Source: Alteromonas sp. 5E99-2
GTDB taxonomy: Bacteria; Pseudomonadota; Gammaproteobacteria; Enterobacterales; Alteromonadaceae
DNA: 64,000 nt
Assembly (NCBI RefSeq): GCF_017368475.1
Contig: NZ_JAFNJE010000004.1
Location: forward strand, 186,001-250,000
Reading direction: 5' to 3'
Position numbers and translations under genes: made by a program. Of the stretch, positions 1-9,276 are shown piece after piece (the first letter of the stretch is position 1; every line of letters starts with the position of its first letter). Under the pieces are notes generated by a model, which did no database searches, was not told where the DNA came from, and saw only the letters and a list, made by a program, of their open reading frames with translations.

Positions 1-110
1 ATGAGTATAGACGGGGTATTGATGAACATACTCATTTCACCACCGCCAAGCATTGCCATCACAATAAAGCCAATTGCGCCTAGGATACCGATGAGTGTTG
101 CTAAATCCAC
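1..110 (-). CDS. pomA: Sodium-driven flagellar stator protein PomA (5' end only)
   Basis: This is the first 36 codons of a MotA/PomA-family stator protein, cut by the left edge of the window. With MotB/PomB, PomA forms the inner-membrane ion channel that powers flagellar rotation. The predicted N-terminus (VDLATLIGILGAIGF) closely follows PomA of Vibrio and is the start of the first transmembrane helix. The start is GTG, preceded about 9 bases upstream by an AAAGGA ribosome-binding site. No ATG in frame gives the family N-terminus. A flagellar-sigma -10 element lies about 50 bases upstream. PomB should follow outside the window. Confidence 0.82.
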   Translation of the reverse strand, partial: MDLATLIGILGAIGFIVMAMLGGGEMSMFINTPSIL

Positions 111-156
111 GAGCCAATCCTTTCAAGAATAGAAAATATACTGATTATTACTTAGT

Positions 157-183
157 GTATCGGCAACACAGAAATTTTCCATA
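157..183 (-). promoter_or_regulatory. Candidate FliA (sigma-28) promoter of pomA
   Basis: Reading the minus strand, positions 164-157 are GCCGATAC, 7 of 8 bases of the sigma-28 -10 consensus GCCGATAA. Exactly 15 bases upstream (183-180) is TATG, a weak match to the TAAA -35. Transcription would start near 150, giving a leader of about 40 bases before the GTG of pomA. Stator genes are late flagellar genes under FliA in many bacteria, which fits. Confidence 0.55.
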
Positions 184-347
184 CTCTTTCGCATTGATTT
201 TTCATTCTTTTCTAATATATCAACATGAAATCAATTCACGCCTTTAATAAAAGCCACAGATATTAACAATAATGCACAATTATATTGACCCTAAATACGG
301 CCTCGGTTAAGGTGCGCGCTTATCTTTATTGAACGTTGTTAACTACT

Positions 348-602
348 ATGGCCGAACCAAAACAACTCGCCAATTCCTTTGAAGATGCTATCCAACAGCT
401 TGAGAAAATTGTCGAACATATGGAACAAGGAGATCTTCCTCTTGATGAGGCACTTACTCAATTTGAGCGAGGTGTAGCCTTAGCTCAACACAGCCAGCAA
501 GCGTTAAACAGTGCTGAACAGAAAGTAAAACTACTTCTTCAGTCAAAACAAGGCAGTGTACTGACTGACTTAAATGACGACGACAATGACGCTGCATACT
601 GA
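348..602 (+). CDS. xseB: Exodeoxyribonuclease VII small subunit
   Basis: XseB is the small helical subunit of exonuclease VII, which degrades single-stranded DNA together with XseA (not in this window). The 84-residue product has the family core: SFEDAIQQLEKIVEHMEQGD, then LDEALTQFERGVAL. The acidic tail ends DDDNDAAY. I start at ATG 348 (MAEPKQ) because this gives the usual length; an in-frame TTG at 336 would add only four residues. It is the first gene of xseB-ispA-dxs, the standard gammaproteobacterial order. No strong ribosome-binding site is visible before the ATG. Confidence 0.93.
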   Translation: MAEPKQLANSFEDAIQQLEKIVEHMEQGDLPLDEALTQFERGVALAQHSQQALNSAEQKVKLLLQSKQGSVLTDLNDDDNDAAY

Positions 603-606
603 AGAT

Positions 607-1509
607 ATGTCACTTCGCCCTACAGCAAAACACGTTCAAGACAGTGTGCATATGTTTCTTGCACAGCAAATAGATAGTTTACCTAGCCACCCTACTGAAC
701 TTGCAAATGCAATGAAGTACTCCCTACTCGGTGGTGGCAAGCGTATGCGCCCACTACTGTGTTATTTAATAGCGGATGCGATAGATGTGTCGACAAAAGA
801 CGCGCTTGTCATTGGTTGCGCAATTGAGTGTATTCACGCGTACTCTTTAATTCACGATGATCTTCCCGCGATGGATGATGATGATACACGAAGAGGCCAA
901 CCAACCTGTCATATCGCATTTGGTGAAGCCCAAGCAATTTTGGCCGGTGACGCATTACAGGCTCTTGCCTTTTCTATTTTAAGTGAACCTGATTGGCTAA
1001 CTGACCGACTGCAATCTAAAGTCGCGTTAGTGCATACCTTGGCGTTGTCGTCAGGGCAACAAGGTATGTGTGGAGGACAAGCTATAGATTTAGCCGCCAC
1101 AGGTAAAAACGCCAGTATTCCTCACACTCTAGAAACCTTAACTCAGCTTCACCGTCTTAAAACCGGTGCTTTATTAAAGGCTTGTGTGTCTATGCCTTTA
1201 TTACTAAAACCTGATATCTCCAAAGAACATGTTGCCTTATTTGATACCTTTGCCGAAAAAATTGGGCTCGCATTTCAAGTTCAAGACGACATACTTGACG
1301 AAACGGGTTCTGAAGCACAAATCGGAAAACCTCAAGGTTCAGACGCAGAGCTGCACAAGCATACCTTCCCTGCACTACTAGGTATCGAAGGCGCAAAAAC
1401 AGAATTACAAAATCTTGTGCAAGATGCCCTTCACGCGTTAGCCAGTTTGCCTTACAATACATCAGCTTTGGTTGCGTTTTGTGATGTGTTAATCCATCGC
1501 GACCATTAA
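607..1509 (+). CDS. ispA: Farnesyl diphosphate synthase (short-chain polyprenyl synthase)
   Basis: IspA condenses dimethylallyl and isopentenyl diphosphate to geranyl and then farnesyl diphosphate, the precursor for quinone side chains and undecaprenyl phosphate. The first aspartate-rich motif (HDDLPAMDDDD), the GGKRMRP substrate-binding segment and the second motif (DDILD, within QVQDDILDETG) are all present. ATG 607 gives 300 residues and puts the GGKRMRP motif at the same distance from the start as in E. coli IspA. In-frame ATGs at 574 and 586 would overlap xseB and lengthen the protein by 11 or 7 residues, so the start is uncertain. Translation is probably coupled to xseB. Confidence 0.93.
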   Translation: MSLRPTAKHVQDSVHMFLAQQIDSLPSHPTELANAMKYSLLGGGKRMRPLLCYLIADAIDVSTKDALVIGCAIECIHAYSLIHDDLPAMDDDDTRRGQPTCHIAFGEAQAILAGDALQALAFSILSEPDWLTDRLQSKVALVHTLALSSGQQGMCGGQAIDLAATGKNASIPHTLETLTQLHRLKTGALLKACVSMPLLLKPDISKEHVALFDTFAEKIGLAFQVQDDILDETGSEAQIGKPQGSDAELHKHTFPALLGIEGAKTELQNLVQDALHALASLPYNTSALVAFCDVLIHRDH

Positions 1510-1538
1510 GCAATTATTAGGCATAACAAGATTATAAA

Positions 1539-3410
1539 ATGACCCTAGACTTAAACCACTACCCGACTCTTTCATTGGCGTCTACACCCGACGAAATGCG
1601 TAAATTGAGTCAAGACCAACTCAAATTACTCAGTGAAGAATTACGTGCATACTTACTCGCCAGTGTGAGTCAAAGTAGCGGTCACTTTGCTTCTGGGTTA
1701 GGCACGGTTGAACTGACAGTCGCATTACATTATGTGTATCAGACACCTTTTGACCGACTGATTTGGGATGTGGGCCATCAAGCTTACCCTCACAAAATAC
1801 TCACGGGTAGAGCTGAACAAATGTCGAGTATTCGTCAAAAAGACGGATTACATCCTTTTCCTTGGCCTCCAGAAAGCCAATTCGATACATTCGCAGTAGG
1901 CCATTCATCCACATCCATCAGTGCCGCTTTGGGTATGGCTATTGCCGCAGAGAAAGAGAACAAGGGCCGACGAGTGGTATCGGTTATTGGAGATGGTGCG
2001 CTCACCGCAGGTATGGCATTTGAGGCCATGAACCACGCAGGGGACATAGGCACAGATATGGTTGTAGTATTAAACGACAACGAAATGTCTATTTCCGAAA
2101 ACGTAGGTGCATTGAATAGTCACCTTGCTCGTTTATTAACGGGTTCATTCTTTAATGGCATTCGAGACGGCAGTAAAAAATTACTGTCTAATGTGCCACC
2201 GATAAAAGCCTTTGCCAGTCGAGCTGAAGAACATATTAAAGGCATGGTTGTGCCCGGCACCATCTTTGAAGAACTGGGCTTTAATTATATTGGCCCTATT
2301 GATGGCCATGATGTTAACGGTGTAGTAGACACCTTGCGCAATATGCGTAAATTTAAAGGCCCTCAACTGCTTCACGTGGTGACTAAAAAGGGTAAAGGCT
2401 ACGAAGTAGCCGAAAAAGACCCAATAAAATTTCACGCAGTACCTAAATTTAACCCTGAAGATCATTGCTTCCCTAAAGCCGCGCCTTCAAAGCCGAGTTT
2501 CTCTAAGATATTTGGTCAATGGCTATGCGACATGGCCAAAGACGATGCCTCGTTAATGGCGGTAACCCCCGCAATGCGCGAAGGCTCAGGTATGGTTGAG
2601 TTTTCTCAAACATACCCTGAACAATATTTTGATGTGGCGATTGCCGAACAACATGCAGTCACATTTGCCGCAGGCTTAGCCAAAGACGGTCTTAAACCTG
2701 TTGTTGCAATTTATTCGACATTTTTACAACGGGCCTACGATCAACTCATACATGACGTTGCTATTCAAAATCTTCCGGTACTATTTGCCGTTGATCGCGC
2801 TGGCATTGTTGGTGCTGATGGGCCAACCCATCAGGGGGCGTTTGATATCGCCTTTATGCGCTGCATTCCGAACATGATGGTAATGACACCAAGTGACGAA
2901 AGCGAATGCAGAAATATGCTGTATACGGGTTATCAAGCAAATCAACCAGCGGCCGTTCGCTACCCTAGAGGTTCAGGTATAGGCATTGAAACTCAAGAAA
3001 AAATGGAATTGCTGCCTCATGGTAAAGCGAAACCGGTTTTAGCTGGACAGTCTGTGGCTATTTTAAATTTTGGTACGCTTATGCCATTTGCAAAAGCAGT
3101 CGCCGAAGAAAGAGGTTATTCATTAATTGATATGCGCTTCGTTAAACCTATAGATGAAGCCTGTATTATTGATGCCGCAAAGAACCATAAACTCATCGTT
3201 ACCCTAGAAGATGGGTGTATTATGGGCGGCGCTGGCAGCGCGGTGAATGAAGTCATAATGAACAGCGCTCACCTTACTTCTTGTTTGAATGTTGGTTTAC
3301 CCGATGACTTTATATTGCAAGGCAAGCAAGAAGAAATGTATGGGGTGTATGAAATGGATGAAGCAGGTATTAAACGTCAAATTGACCAGCGTCTACAGAA
3401 ATTAGCATAG
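1539..3410 (+). CDS. dxs: 1-deoxy-D-xylulose-5-phosphate synthase
   Basis: Dxs is the first enzyme of the methylerythritol phosphate pathway. It joins pyruvate and glyceraldehyde 3-phosphate using thiamine diphosphate. The 623-residue length is normal. Visible motifs are [11 protein letters not shown] near the N-terminus, the thiamine-binding [15 protein letters not shown], and [14 protein letters not shown] containing the catalytic glutamate of the transketolase fold. It lies 29 bases after ispA, so DXP synthesis and farnesyl diphosphate synthesis are transcribed together. The MEP-pathway enzyme IspH is also in this window (47072-48016). The thiamine-phosphate kinase gene thiL converges on dxs. 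Confidence 0.97.
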   Translation: MTLDLNHYPTLSLASTPDEMRKLSQDQLKLLSEELRAYLLASVSQSSGHFASGLGTVELTVALHYVYQTPFDRLIWDVGHQAYPHKILTGRAEQMSSIRQKDGLHPFPWPPESQFDTFAVGHSSTSISAALGMAIAAEKENKGRRVVSVIGDGALTAGMAFEAMNHAGDIGTDMVVVLNDNEMSISENVGALNSHLARLLTGSFFNGIRDGSKKLLSNVPPIKAFASRAEEHIKGMVVPGTIFEELGFNYIGPIDGHDVNGVVDTLRNMRKFKGPQLLHVVTKKGKGYEVAEKDPIKFHAVPKFNPEDHCFPKAAPSKPSFSKIFGQWLCDMAKDDASLMAVTPAMREGSGMVEFSQTYPEQYFDVAIAEQHAVTFAAGLAKDGLKPVVAIYSTFLQRAYDQLIHDVAIQNLPVLFAVDRAGIVGADGPTHQGAFDIAFMRCIPNMMVMTPSDESECRNMLYTGYQANQPAAVRYPRGSGIGIETQEKMELLPHGKAKPVLAGQSVAILNFGTLMPFAKAVAEERGYSLIDMRFVKPIDEACIIDAAKNHKLIVTLEDGCIMGGAGSAVNEVIMNSAHLTSCLNVGLPDDFILQGKQEEMYGVYEMDEAGIKRQIDQRLQKLA

Positions 3411-3432
3411 CTCTATTTTTTAATTAGCTTAG

Positions 3433-3918
3433 TTATAAAACACTGTAATACACTAAGGCGTGTAAGCATCCGCATGCAAAAATACCCGCGAATACATCAT
3501 CAACCATAATCCCCAGGCCGCCACTGACGTTTCTGTCTAGTAGACTAATGGGCCAAGGTTTTAAAATATCAAATAACCGAAATAAGACAAATCCAGCGAC
3601 TATTGTTGGCAAGGACAAGGGTATCCATAAAAACGTCAACATAATGCCAACAATTTCATCCCACACGATGGCCCCGTGATCATGTACTTTCATGTCCTTC
3701 GCTGTTTTTTCGCAAATACTAATCCCTAGCACAGCAAAAACAGCAGTAAGCGCAGCAAAACCCGCCATAGGTATATAATCAATAAGGATAAGAAAAGGAA
3801 GTCCGGCTAACGTTCCAAACGTGCCAGGCATAAAAGGCGCGAGTCCCGAGCCAAATCCCAAGGCTAAAAAATGCCAAGGGTTGGTTAACTTAATACGGGA
3901 GCGAATCTGTTTATCCAC
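3433..3918 (-). CDS. pgpA: Phosphatidylglycerophosphatase A
   Basis: PgpA removes the phosphate from phosphatidylglycerol phosphate at the inner membrane to make phosphatidylglycerol. The 161-residue product begins with the family segment NPWHFLALGFGSGLAPFMPGTFGTLAG and carries the acidic motif MVDDVFAG near the C-terminus. It has several hydrophobic segments. It overlaps the end of thiL by 8 bases, so the two are probably translationally coupled, and it is the last gene of the nrdR-rib-nusB-thiL-pgpA series. It converges on dxs with only 22 bases between the stops; no clear hairpin terminator is seen there. Confidence 0.94.
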   Translation of the reverse strand: MDKQIRSRIKLTNPWHFLALGFGSGLAPFMPGTFGTLAGLPFLILIDYIPMAGFAALTAVFAVLGISICEKTAKDMKVHDHGAIVWDEIVGIMLTFLWIPLSLPTIVAGFVLFRLFDILKPWPISLLDRNVSGGLGIMVDDVFAGIFACGCLHALVYYSVL

Positions 3919-4885
3919 TAAAGTGTTCGAAACCTGCGTCTTTCGGTAAGGAAAATGGCATATCGCCTAAGCGTAAATCAATCTTTTGCTTTTGGCCCGT
4001 AATTTGGCCAATACAAGTCGCTTGTACATCGCAATTGCCCAGTATGGTCTCCAACTGCCCTCTTTGCTCTTCGCTCACAGTAAAAAGCAATTCGTAATCG
4101 TCACCCGAGGTTAATGCATGATTCACGGCATCGTCAATACCAACCACATCAACAAGTTCATCAGACAAGGGTAATCGGCCTATATGCACTCGCGCGCCCA
4201 CGTCAGACCGCTCGAGTATGTGTTGTAAATCAGCCAACGTACCATCTGAAACGTCAATACAAGAACTTGCTACACGGCGCAGTGCATTCCCTAACATGAC
4301 TCTAGGTGTAGGTGAAAAATGACGATTAACCAAATAATCCTGACTTTCGTTTAAATTCTCAAGGCCTTGCTTAGCTATCTCTAAACCCGCTCCTGCATCG
4401 CCTAAGGTTCCTGATACGTAAATCCAATCACCTGGTTTAGCACCAGACCTACGGATTTCACAATTTTCGGGAATAAAACCCTGTGCAGTAATAGTTAGCG
4501 ATAAAGGCCCTTTCACTGTATCACCGCCAATTAGATCAACGGAATAATATTCAAGAAGCTCATACAATCCTTCAGAAAAAGATTCCAGCCATGCTTCGTC
4601 AGTGTCAGGCAGAGTAATTGATAGACTAATCCAAGCCGGTTCAGCGCCCATTGCAGCGAGATCACTAAGGTTAACTGCAACCGCTTTATAGGCCACTGAG
4701 CGTGGGGGAGTGTGCGCTAGAAAATGCACATTTTCCACTAGCGTGTCGGTAGTTATGGCTAGTCGTTTATTGTCGGGCACCTTTAATATGGCACAATCAT
4801 CACCGATACCCACAATAACATCTTTTCGCTGACGGCCTCGTCGCTCAAAGAAGCGTTCTATAAGGTCAAACTCCTTAATAGACAC
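3911..4885 (-). CDS. thiL: Thiamine-monophosphate kinase
   Basis: ThiL phosphorylates thiamine monophosphate to the active cofactor thiamine diphosphate, which Dxs next door also needs. The 324-residue protein has the N-terminal metal/ATP-binding GIGDDCAIL, the GGDTVKGPL motif and the SGDDYELLF segment of the PurM/ThiL fold. It starts three bases after the nusB stop and overlaps pgpA by 8 bases. The nusB-thiL-pgpA order is common in gammaproteobacteria. No TPP riboswitch is seen, as expected for a gene inside an operon. Confidence 0.95.
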   Translation of the reverse strand: MSIKEFDLIERFFERRGRQRKDVIVGIGDDCAILKVPDNKRLAITTDTLVENVHFLAHTPPRSVAYKAVAVNLSDLAAMGAEPAWISLSITLPDTDEAWLESFSEGLYELLEYYSVDLIGGDTVKGPLSLTITAQGFIPENCEIRRSGAKPGDWIYVSGTLGDAGAGLEIAKQGLENLNESQDYLVNRHFSPTPRVMLGNALRRVASSCIDVSDGTLADLQHILERSDVGARVHIGRLPLSDELVDVVGIDDAVNHALTSGDDYELLFTVSEEQRGQLETILGNCDVQATCIGQITGQKQKIDLRLGDMPFSLPKDAGFEHFSG

Positions 4886-4888
4886 GCT

Positions 4889-5308
4889 TTATTGCTCGTG
4901 CTCTCGGAATTTTCGTACGGCTTTATCAAGTGCGCCATTAATAAATTTATGACTTTCTTGTGCACCGAAGGTTTTTGCTAATTCAACGGATTCGTTGATC
5001 ACAACGCGATAAGGAATATCAATACACTCTTTCAACTCGAAAGTCGCAATGCGTAAAATCGCCTTTTCAATTGGATCAAGCTCTTCTGGTAAACGACCAA
5101 GATAGGGCTTAATCGCAATATCCAATTCATCGGCTTGCTCACCAACACCGCGAATTAGACGTTTGAATAAAGCCGTATCGACCTTTTTCATATCATTGCT
5201 AGTGGCCATACTTAATTCGACTTGCTCGATGGCATTACCGCTTAACTGCCAAGCATAAATTCCTTGAACAACAAGCTCTCTAGCGCGGTGACGGTTTGAT
5301 ACTTTCAC
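4889..5308 (-). CDS. nusB: Transcription antitermination factor NusB
   Basis: NusB binds boxA RNA with NusE (S10) to promote antitermination in rRNA operons. The all-helical 139-residue protein shows the family features: N-terminal RHRARELVVQGIYAWQLSG, the PYLGRLPEELDPIEKAILRIATFEL segment and the closing FINGALDKAVRKFRE. It starts three bases after ribH ends. A ribH-nusB pair is almost universal in gammaproteobacteria. Confidence 0.96.
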   Translation of the reverse strand: MKVSNRHRARELVVQGIYAWQLSGNAIEQVELSMATSNDMKKVDTALFKRLIRGVGEQADELDIAIKPYLGRLPEELDPIEKAILRIATFELKECIDIPYRVVINESVELAKTFGAQESHKFINGALDKAVRKFREHEQ

Positions 5309-5311
5309 TCG

Positions 5312-5794
5312 TTAGGCTCCAAGCGCTTCATCAAGAGAAGCCATTACGTTCACCATTTCTAACGCACCTAATGCAGCTTCAGAACCTTTGTTCCCTGCTT
5401 TAGTACCTGAACGCTCTATCGCTTGTTCAATGGAATCTGTGGTAATAACACCAAAAGAAACAGGAATATCAAAATCTAAACTAACTTGTGCTAAGCCTTT
5501 ATTACATTCACCCGCAACAAAATCAAAATGAGGTGTTCCACCGCGGATAACTGCACCTAACGCAATAATTCCATCGAATTGCTTAGAGGCCGCAACTTTT
5601 TTAGCCGCTACAGGTAACTCGTAAGCACCGGGTACGCGAACAATTGTGATGTCTTGTTCGTTGACTTCACCATGACGTTCAAGTGTATCGATTGCTCCTT
5701 CAAGCAAACTCTCAACGACAAAGCTATTAAAACGAGATACAACTATCGCAAATTTTTTGCCAGTGGCTCTCATATTGCCTTCGATAACGTTCAT
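5312..5794 (-). CDS. ribH: 6,7-dimethyl-8-ribityllumazine synthase
   Basis: Lumazine synthase makes the direct riboflavin precursor from the pyrimidine product of the RibD branch and dihydroxybutanone phosphate from RibB. The motif [15 protein letters not shown] carries the catalytic histidine region, and [13 protein letters not shown] is the other family signature. I start at ATG 5794 ([12 protein letters not shown]), which has a clear GGAG site and gives 160 residues. The longer frame up to 5866 has no family homology at its N-terminus. The ribBX stop is about 90 bases upstream, the widest gap in this part of the operon. Confidence 0.95.
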   Translation of the reverse strand: MNVIEGNMRATGKKFAIVVSRFNSFVVESLLEGAIDTLERHGEVNEQDITIVRVPGAYELPVAAKKVAASKQFDGIIALGAVIRGGTPHFDFVAGECNKGLAQVSLDFDIPVSFGVITTDSIEQAIERSGTKAGNKGSEAALGALEMVNVMASLDEALGA

Positions 5795-5884
5795 GGTAAA
5801 TTCTCCAATTTTTAAACGGCGCGAAGTATACCCTAATGGCTGATTAGCCGCCAGTACACATCGCACTTTAACCTCAAGGGTAAA

Positions 5885-6991
5885 TTAGTCGTCGTCAGAC
5901 AACACGGTTTCCACGACTTCTAGGCCATAACCTGAAAGTGAATGGTATTTCACAGGCTTACTGAGTAAGCGCATTTTAGTCACACCTAAAGATGCAAGAA
6001 TTTGACTGCCCACACCGATAGTTCGTGATGAGCCTTTCCAAATTGCACTTTGAGGCTTTTGTCCTTGGTCTTCAGCACTAAATTGACGTACCAACTCGGG
6101 TATATTTTCTTGATTTCCCAATACCACCAGCACGCCATCTTCACTGGCTATGCGTTGCATTGCTTGAGGTAGCGTCATAGAACGGCTAATTGAACGGGTC
6201 GACCCCAATAAATCGCCTAGGGTATTGTGTAAATGCACTCGAACCAATGTAGGATTATCAGTAATCTCGCCGTGCTTTAACGCATAATGCACTTGGTTAT
6301 CGATAGTGTCTTTATAAGTATGTAATTCAAAATCACCATATTCTGTAGGCAAATTACATTGCGCCACTTTTTCAATGGTGGTTTCATTTAAATTTCTATA
6401 CTCAATTAAATCGGCTATGGTACCAATTTTAATATTGTGCTTTTCAGCGAAAACTTCAAGCTCTGGACGACGGGCCATTGAGCCATCATCGTTAAGTATT
6501 TCAACAATAACACCGGCAGGTTCACAACCTGCAATTCTGGGTAAATCGACCCCAGCTTCAGTATGCCCTGCTCTATTTAACACCCCGCCTTCTTTGGCGA
6601 TAAGGGGGAATATGTGGCCAGGCTGAACGATGTCGCTTGCTTGCGCATCTTTATTCACAGCAGCTAAAATAGTCGCCGCGCGATCAGCTGCAGATATACC
6701 TGTGGTCACGCCTTTGGCCGCTTCAATTGATACGGTAAAGTTAGTGGAAAACTGCGCGCCGTTATTATCGACCATTAAAGGAAGGTTGAGCGTTCTACAC
6801 CTTGCTTCAGTCATTGGTAAGCATACTAAACCTCTAGCATGGGTCACCATGAAATTAATCGCTTCTGGCGTTACATGCTCAGCGGCCATGATTAAATCGC
6901 CTTCGTTTTCTCTGTCTTCGTCATCCATCAGAATGACCATTTTACCTAAACGAATATCTTCGATAATTTCTTCTATGGAGTTTAACGCCAT
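5885..6991 (-). CDS. ribB: 3,4-dihydroxy-2-butanone-4-phosphate synthase fused to a degenerate GTP cyclohydrolase II-like domain (RibBX type)
   Basis: Residues 1 to about 200 are a complete DHBP synthase, which converts ribulose 5-phosphate to dihydroxybutanone phosphate and formate. The acidic loop [11 protein letters not shown] and RAGHTEA are present. Residues about 205-368 have the outline of the RibA domain, but the usual cysteine cluster (C-x10-C-x-C) that binds zinc is absent; the matching stretch reads [18 protein letters not shown]. The second domain is therefore unlikely to have cyclohydrolase activity. Such RibBX fusions are known in proteobacteria, including Shewanella. A true ribA must lie elsewhere. 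It sits 28 bases after ribE, and no FMN riboswitch is visible there. Confidence 0.92.
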   Translation of the reverse strand: MALNSIEEIIEDIRLGKMVILMDDEDRENEGDLIMAAEHVTPEAINFMVTHARGLVCLPMTEARCRTLNLPLMVDNNGAQFSTNFTVSIEAAKGVTTGISAADRAATILAAVNKDAQASDIVQPGHIFPLIAKEGGVLNRAGHTEAGVDLPRIAGCEPAGVIVEILNDDGSMARRPELEVFAEKHNIKIGTIADLIEYRNLNETTIEKVAQCNLPTEYGDFELHTYKDTIDNQVHYALKHGEITDNPTLVRVHLHNTLGDLLGSTRSISRSMTLPQAMQRIASEDGVLVVLGNQENIPELVRQFSAEDQGQKPQSAIWKGSSRTIGVGSQILASLGVTKMRLLSKPVKYHSLSGYGLEVVETVLSDDD

Positions 6992-7019
6992 TGTATATCT
7001 CTACCTATTTAAACGAGAC

Positions 7020-7679
7020 TTATTTTAAGTAACCATGTTCAGCTAAAAATGCTTCTGTTATTTTTGAAGACGTGGGCTGTGCCGCTTTTTCGCCTAGTAA
7101 CAAACGCTCTAAATAACGGGCGATCAAGTCAACTTCTAAATTAACTCTAGTGCCTGATTGGTATGTGTCAATAACGGTTTCTTTTACCGTATGAGGAATA
7201 ATCCAAAGCATAAAACGAGCGCCGTCGACTTTGTTTACTGTTAAACTGGTACCGTCTACAGTAATACTGCCTTTGTGGGCAATATATTTAGCAAGCTCAT
7301 CCGGTGCTTTAACCCAAATTTCCATGTAATCGATGTGATCGATAATGGTGTCAATTTCACCCACACCATCAACATGTCCAGACACAATATGACCACCTAA
7401 ACGCCCGCCTACTTGCATTGCTTTTTCTAAATTAACTTTGCTGCCATTTTTATAATCAGCAAAACCGGTTAATTTAAGTGTTTCTGCGGAAACATCAGCT
7501 TGGTAAAAGTCGTTAGCAAAATGCACAACAGTTAAGCATACGCCGTTAGTCGCAATACTGTCGCCAAGTTTAACATCAGACATATCTAAGTTCTGGGTTG
7601 CTACGGTAATTCGGCAATCATCGCCTTTTCGGTCAATCGCCGTTAGCGTTCCAACAGCTTCAATAATACCTGTAAACAT
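7020..7679 (-). CDS. ribE: Riboflavin synthase (alpha chain)
   Basis: This enzyme dismutates two molecules of 6,7-dimethyl-8-ribityllumazine to riboflavin. The 219-residue protein begins MFTGIIEAVGTL, the hallmark N-terminus, and its internal repeat supplies GGHIVSGHVDGVGEI, as expected for the duplicated barrel. It lies 27 bases after ribD. The gene order ribD-ribE-ribB-ribH gives the whole branch below GTP cyclohydrolase II in one transcription unit. Confidence 0.96.
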   Translation of the reverse strand: MFTGIIEAVGTLTAIDRKGDDCRITVATQNLDMSDVKLGDSIATNGVCLTVVHFANDFYQADVSAETLKLTGFADYKNGSKVNLEKAMQVGGRLGGHIVSGHVDGVGEIDTIIDHIDYMEIWVKAPDELAKYIAHKGSITVDGTSLTVNKVDGARFMLWIIPHTVKETVIDTYQSGTRVNLEVDLIARYLERLLLGEKAAQPTSSKITEAFLAEHGYLK

Positions 7680-7706
7680 TAATCACCTTTATTCTGCGCG
7701 TATTCA

Positions 7707-8834
7707 TTAATCTTCAAACACATAGGTAAGACGAATGTCTTCACCAATTTGTTGGTTTTCTTTGAGTTGTAATTTAGGTGTTTCAGCTAACACTTCATAA
7801 TGAGGTAAGGTCACCAAAGGTGCTCCGCTGTGACCTATAACCATAGGTGCCAAATACACAACAAGCTCATCCACTAAACCTTCAGCTATAAAAGCCCCCG
7901 CAAGCGTAGCGCCCGCCTCAACTAAAACAGAATTACATTCTTGTTTAGCTAAATACGCTAACGTGCTTTTTAAACACGGATAAGCGTTATCATTTGTATC
8001 ATGATGAACAGAAACACTGTCTGAAAAGCCGCGCTGTGCTTCATTGTTACAGGTTACCAATAAGGTTGCTTCACCATCATTAAACAACTGTGCCGACGGT
8101 GACAACGGCGTATTACCTTCAACCACCACCCGTAACGGCTGCCGAATAGCCTGTTCAGGGTAATCCTCAAATTGTGCTTGCTCGGGCCGAACAAGTAAAC
8201 TTGGGTTGTCATCTCTTACTGTTCCACTGCCAGTAAGAATCGCGCAGCTTTTAGATCGTAAGTGTTGAACATCACGACGAGCACAGGGCCCAGTAATCCA
8301 TTGGCTTTCGCCGTTTTCCAATGCCGTTTTACCGTCCAAGGATGCTGCCAGCTTTACACGAACATAAGGCATTCCTGTGGCCATGCGTTTTAAAAAACCA
8401 AGATTCAGTTGTTTAGCTTGGTCACGCAATACTCCGGTTATAACCTTTATTCCAGCCTCTTCTAGACGGCGAATGCCATTACCATTTACATTGGGATTTG
8501 GGTCGTTATTCGCAATAACTACACATGCGACGCCAGCCTTAACTAAGGCATCGGCACAAGGGGGCGTTTTTCCTGTATGGGAACAAGGCTCAAGTGTTAC
8601 ATAGGCTGTTGCGCCCTTGGCTTTTTTACCCGCATCTTTTAACGCGTGTACTTCAGCATGGGGATCACCCGCCTTCATATGAGCGCCTTTGCCCACACAG
8701 AGGTTGCCAGCATTAACAATGACACAACCCACATTAGGATTCGGAGAGGTGGTATATTGGCCTTTTTGCGCAAGGGCTATTGCTTGTGCCATCCAATATT
8801 CGTGATTGTTTTGATCCGCACTATTCGGGTTCAT
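7707..8834 (-). CDS. ribD: Bifunctional pyrimidine deaminase / reductase
   Basis: RibD performs the deamination and the NADPH-dependent reduction that follow GTP cyclohydrolase II. The N-terminal deaminase zinc site is visible as HAEVHAL and [11 protein letters not shown]. The C-terminal dihydrofolate-reductase-like domain begins with [13 protein letters not shown] and includes [12 protein letters not shown]. Length is 375 residues, normal for the family. The start overlaps the nrdR stop by 14 bases, so the two are likely coupled. Confidence 0.96.
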   Translation of the reverse strand: MNPNSADQNNHEYWMAQAIALAQKGQYTTSPNPNVGCVIVNAGNLCVGKGAHMKAGDPHAEVHALKDAGKKAKGATAYVTLEPCSHTGKTPPCADALVKAGVACVVIANNDPNPNVNGNGIRRLEEAGIKVITGVLRDQAKQLNLGFLKRMATGMPYVRVKLAASLDGKTALENGESQWITGPCARRDVQHLRSKSCAILTGSGTVRDDNPSLLVRPEQAQFEDYPEQAIRQPLRVVVEGNTPLSPSAQLFNDGEATLLVTCNNEAQRGFSDSVSVHHDTNDNAYPCLKSTLAYLAKQECNSVLVEAGATLAGAFIAEGLVDELVVYLAPMVIGHSGAPLVTLPHYEVLAETPKLQLKENQQIGEDIRLTYVFED

Positions 8835-9276
8835 TGAGCTTCGCTATTTCTTCGCCAAACTCTTTAATATCTTGAAAAGAGCGATACACAGACGCAAAAC
8901 GTACATAGGCCACTTGATCTAGGCTTTTTAATGCATCCATGATCAAGTTACCCAAGTAATTACTTTGAAGCTCCCTTTCGCCCGTAGCGCGAAGCGTCGA
9001 CTTGATAGACAAAATACAGCGTTCAATATGCTCAGTGCTCACTGGGCGTTTTTCTAACGCACGTTGTAAGCCTGCTCGTAATTTATCTTCATTAAAAGGT
9101 TCTCTAGAGCCATCTCGCTTGATAACTCTAGGCATTACTAACTCTGCGCCTTCAAACGTTGTAAAACGCTCTTTGCAACTTGCGCATTCCCTACGACGTC
9201 GTACTTGCTGCCCTTCTGCAACCAAACGTGAATCAATCACTTTTGTCTCATGGGTGGAGCAGAAGGGACAAAGCAT
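8821..9276 (-). CDS. nrdR: Transcriptional repressor NrdR
   Basis: NrdR is a zinc-finger/ATP-cone repressor of ribonucleotide reductase genes. The N-terminal zinc ribbon has four cysteines (CPFCSTHE and CASCKERF) around the basic stretch RRRRE, followed by the ATP-cone core ([20 protein letters not shown]). Length 151 is standard. It overlaps glyA by one base and ribD by 14 bases. The glyA-nrdR-ribD order is typical. I see no NrdR box pair in this window, so its targets are probably elsewhere. Confidence 0.96.
   Translation of the reverse strand: MLCPFCSTHETKVIDSRLVAEGQQVRRRRECASCKERFTTFEGAELVMPRVIKRDGSREPFNEDKLRAGLQRALEKRPVSTEHIERCILSIKSTLRATGERELQSNYLGNLIMDALKSLDQVAYVRFASVYRSFQDIKEFGEEIAKLNEPE

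Noticed and set aside
336-347. TTG start for xseB at 336
   Set aside because: It adds only four residues before a good ATG at 348 that matches the family start.
909-1100. Open frames on the opposite strand inside dxs, ispA, rib genes, lon and others
   Set aside because: They lie wholly within well-supported genes, have no recognisable domains and no ribosome-binding sites.
5795-5884. N-terminal extension of ribH or an FMN riboswitch between ribBX and ribH
   Set aside because: The extension has no family similarity, and ATG 5794 has a strong ribosome-binding site. About 90 bases is too short for the conserved FMN riboswitch, and its motifs are not seen.
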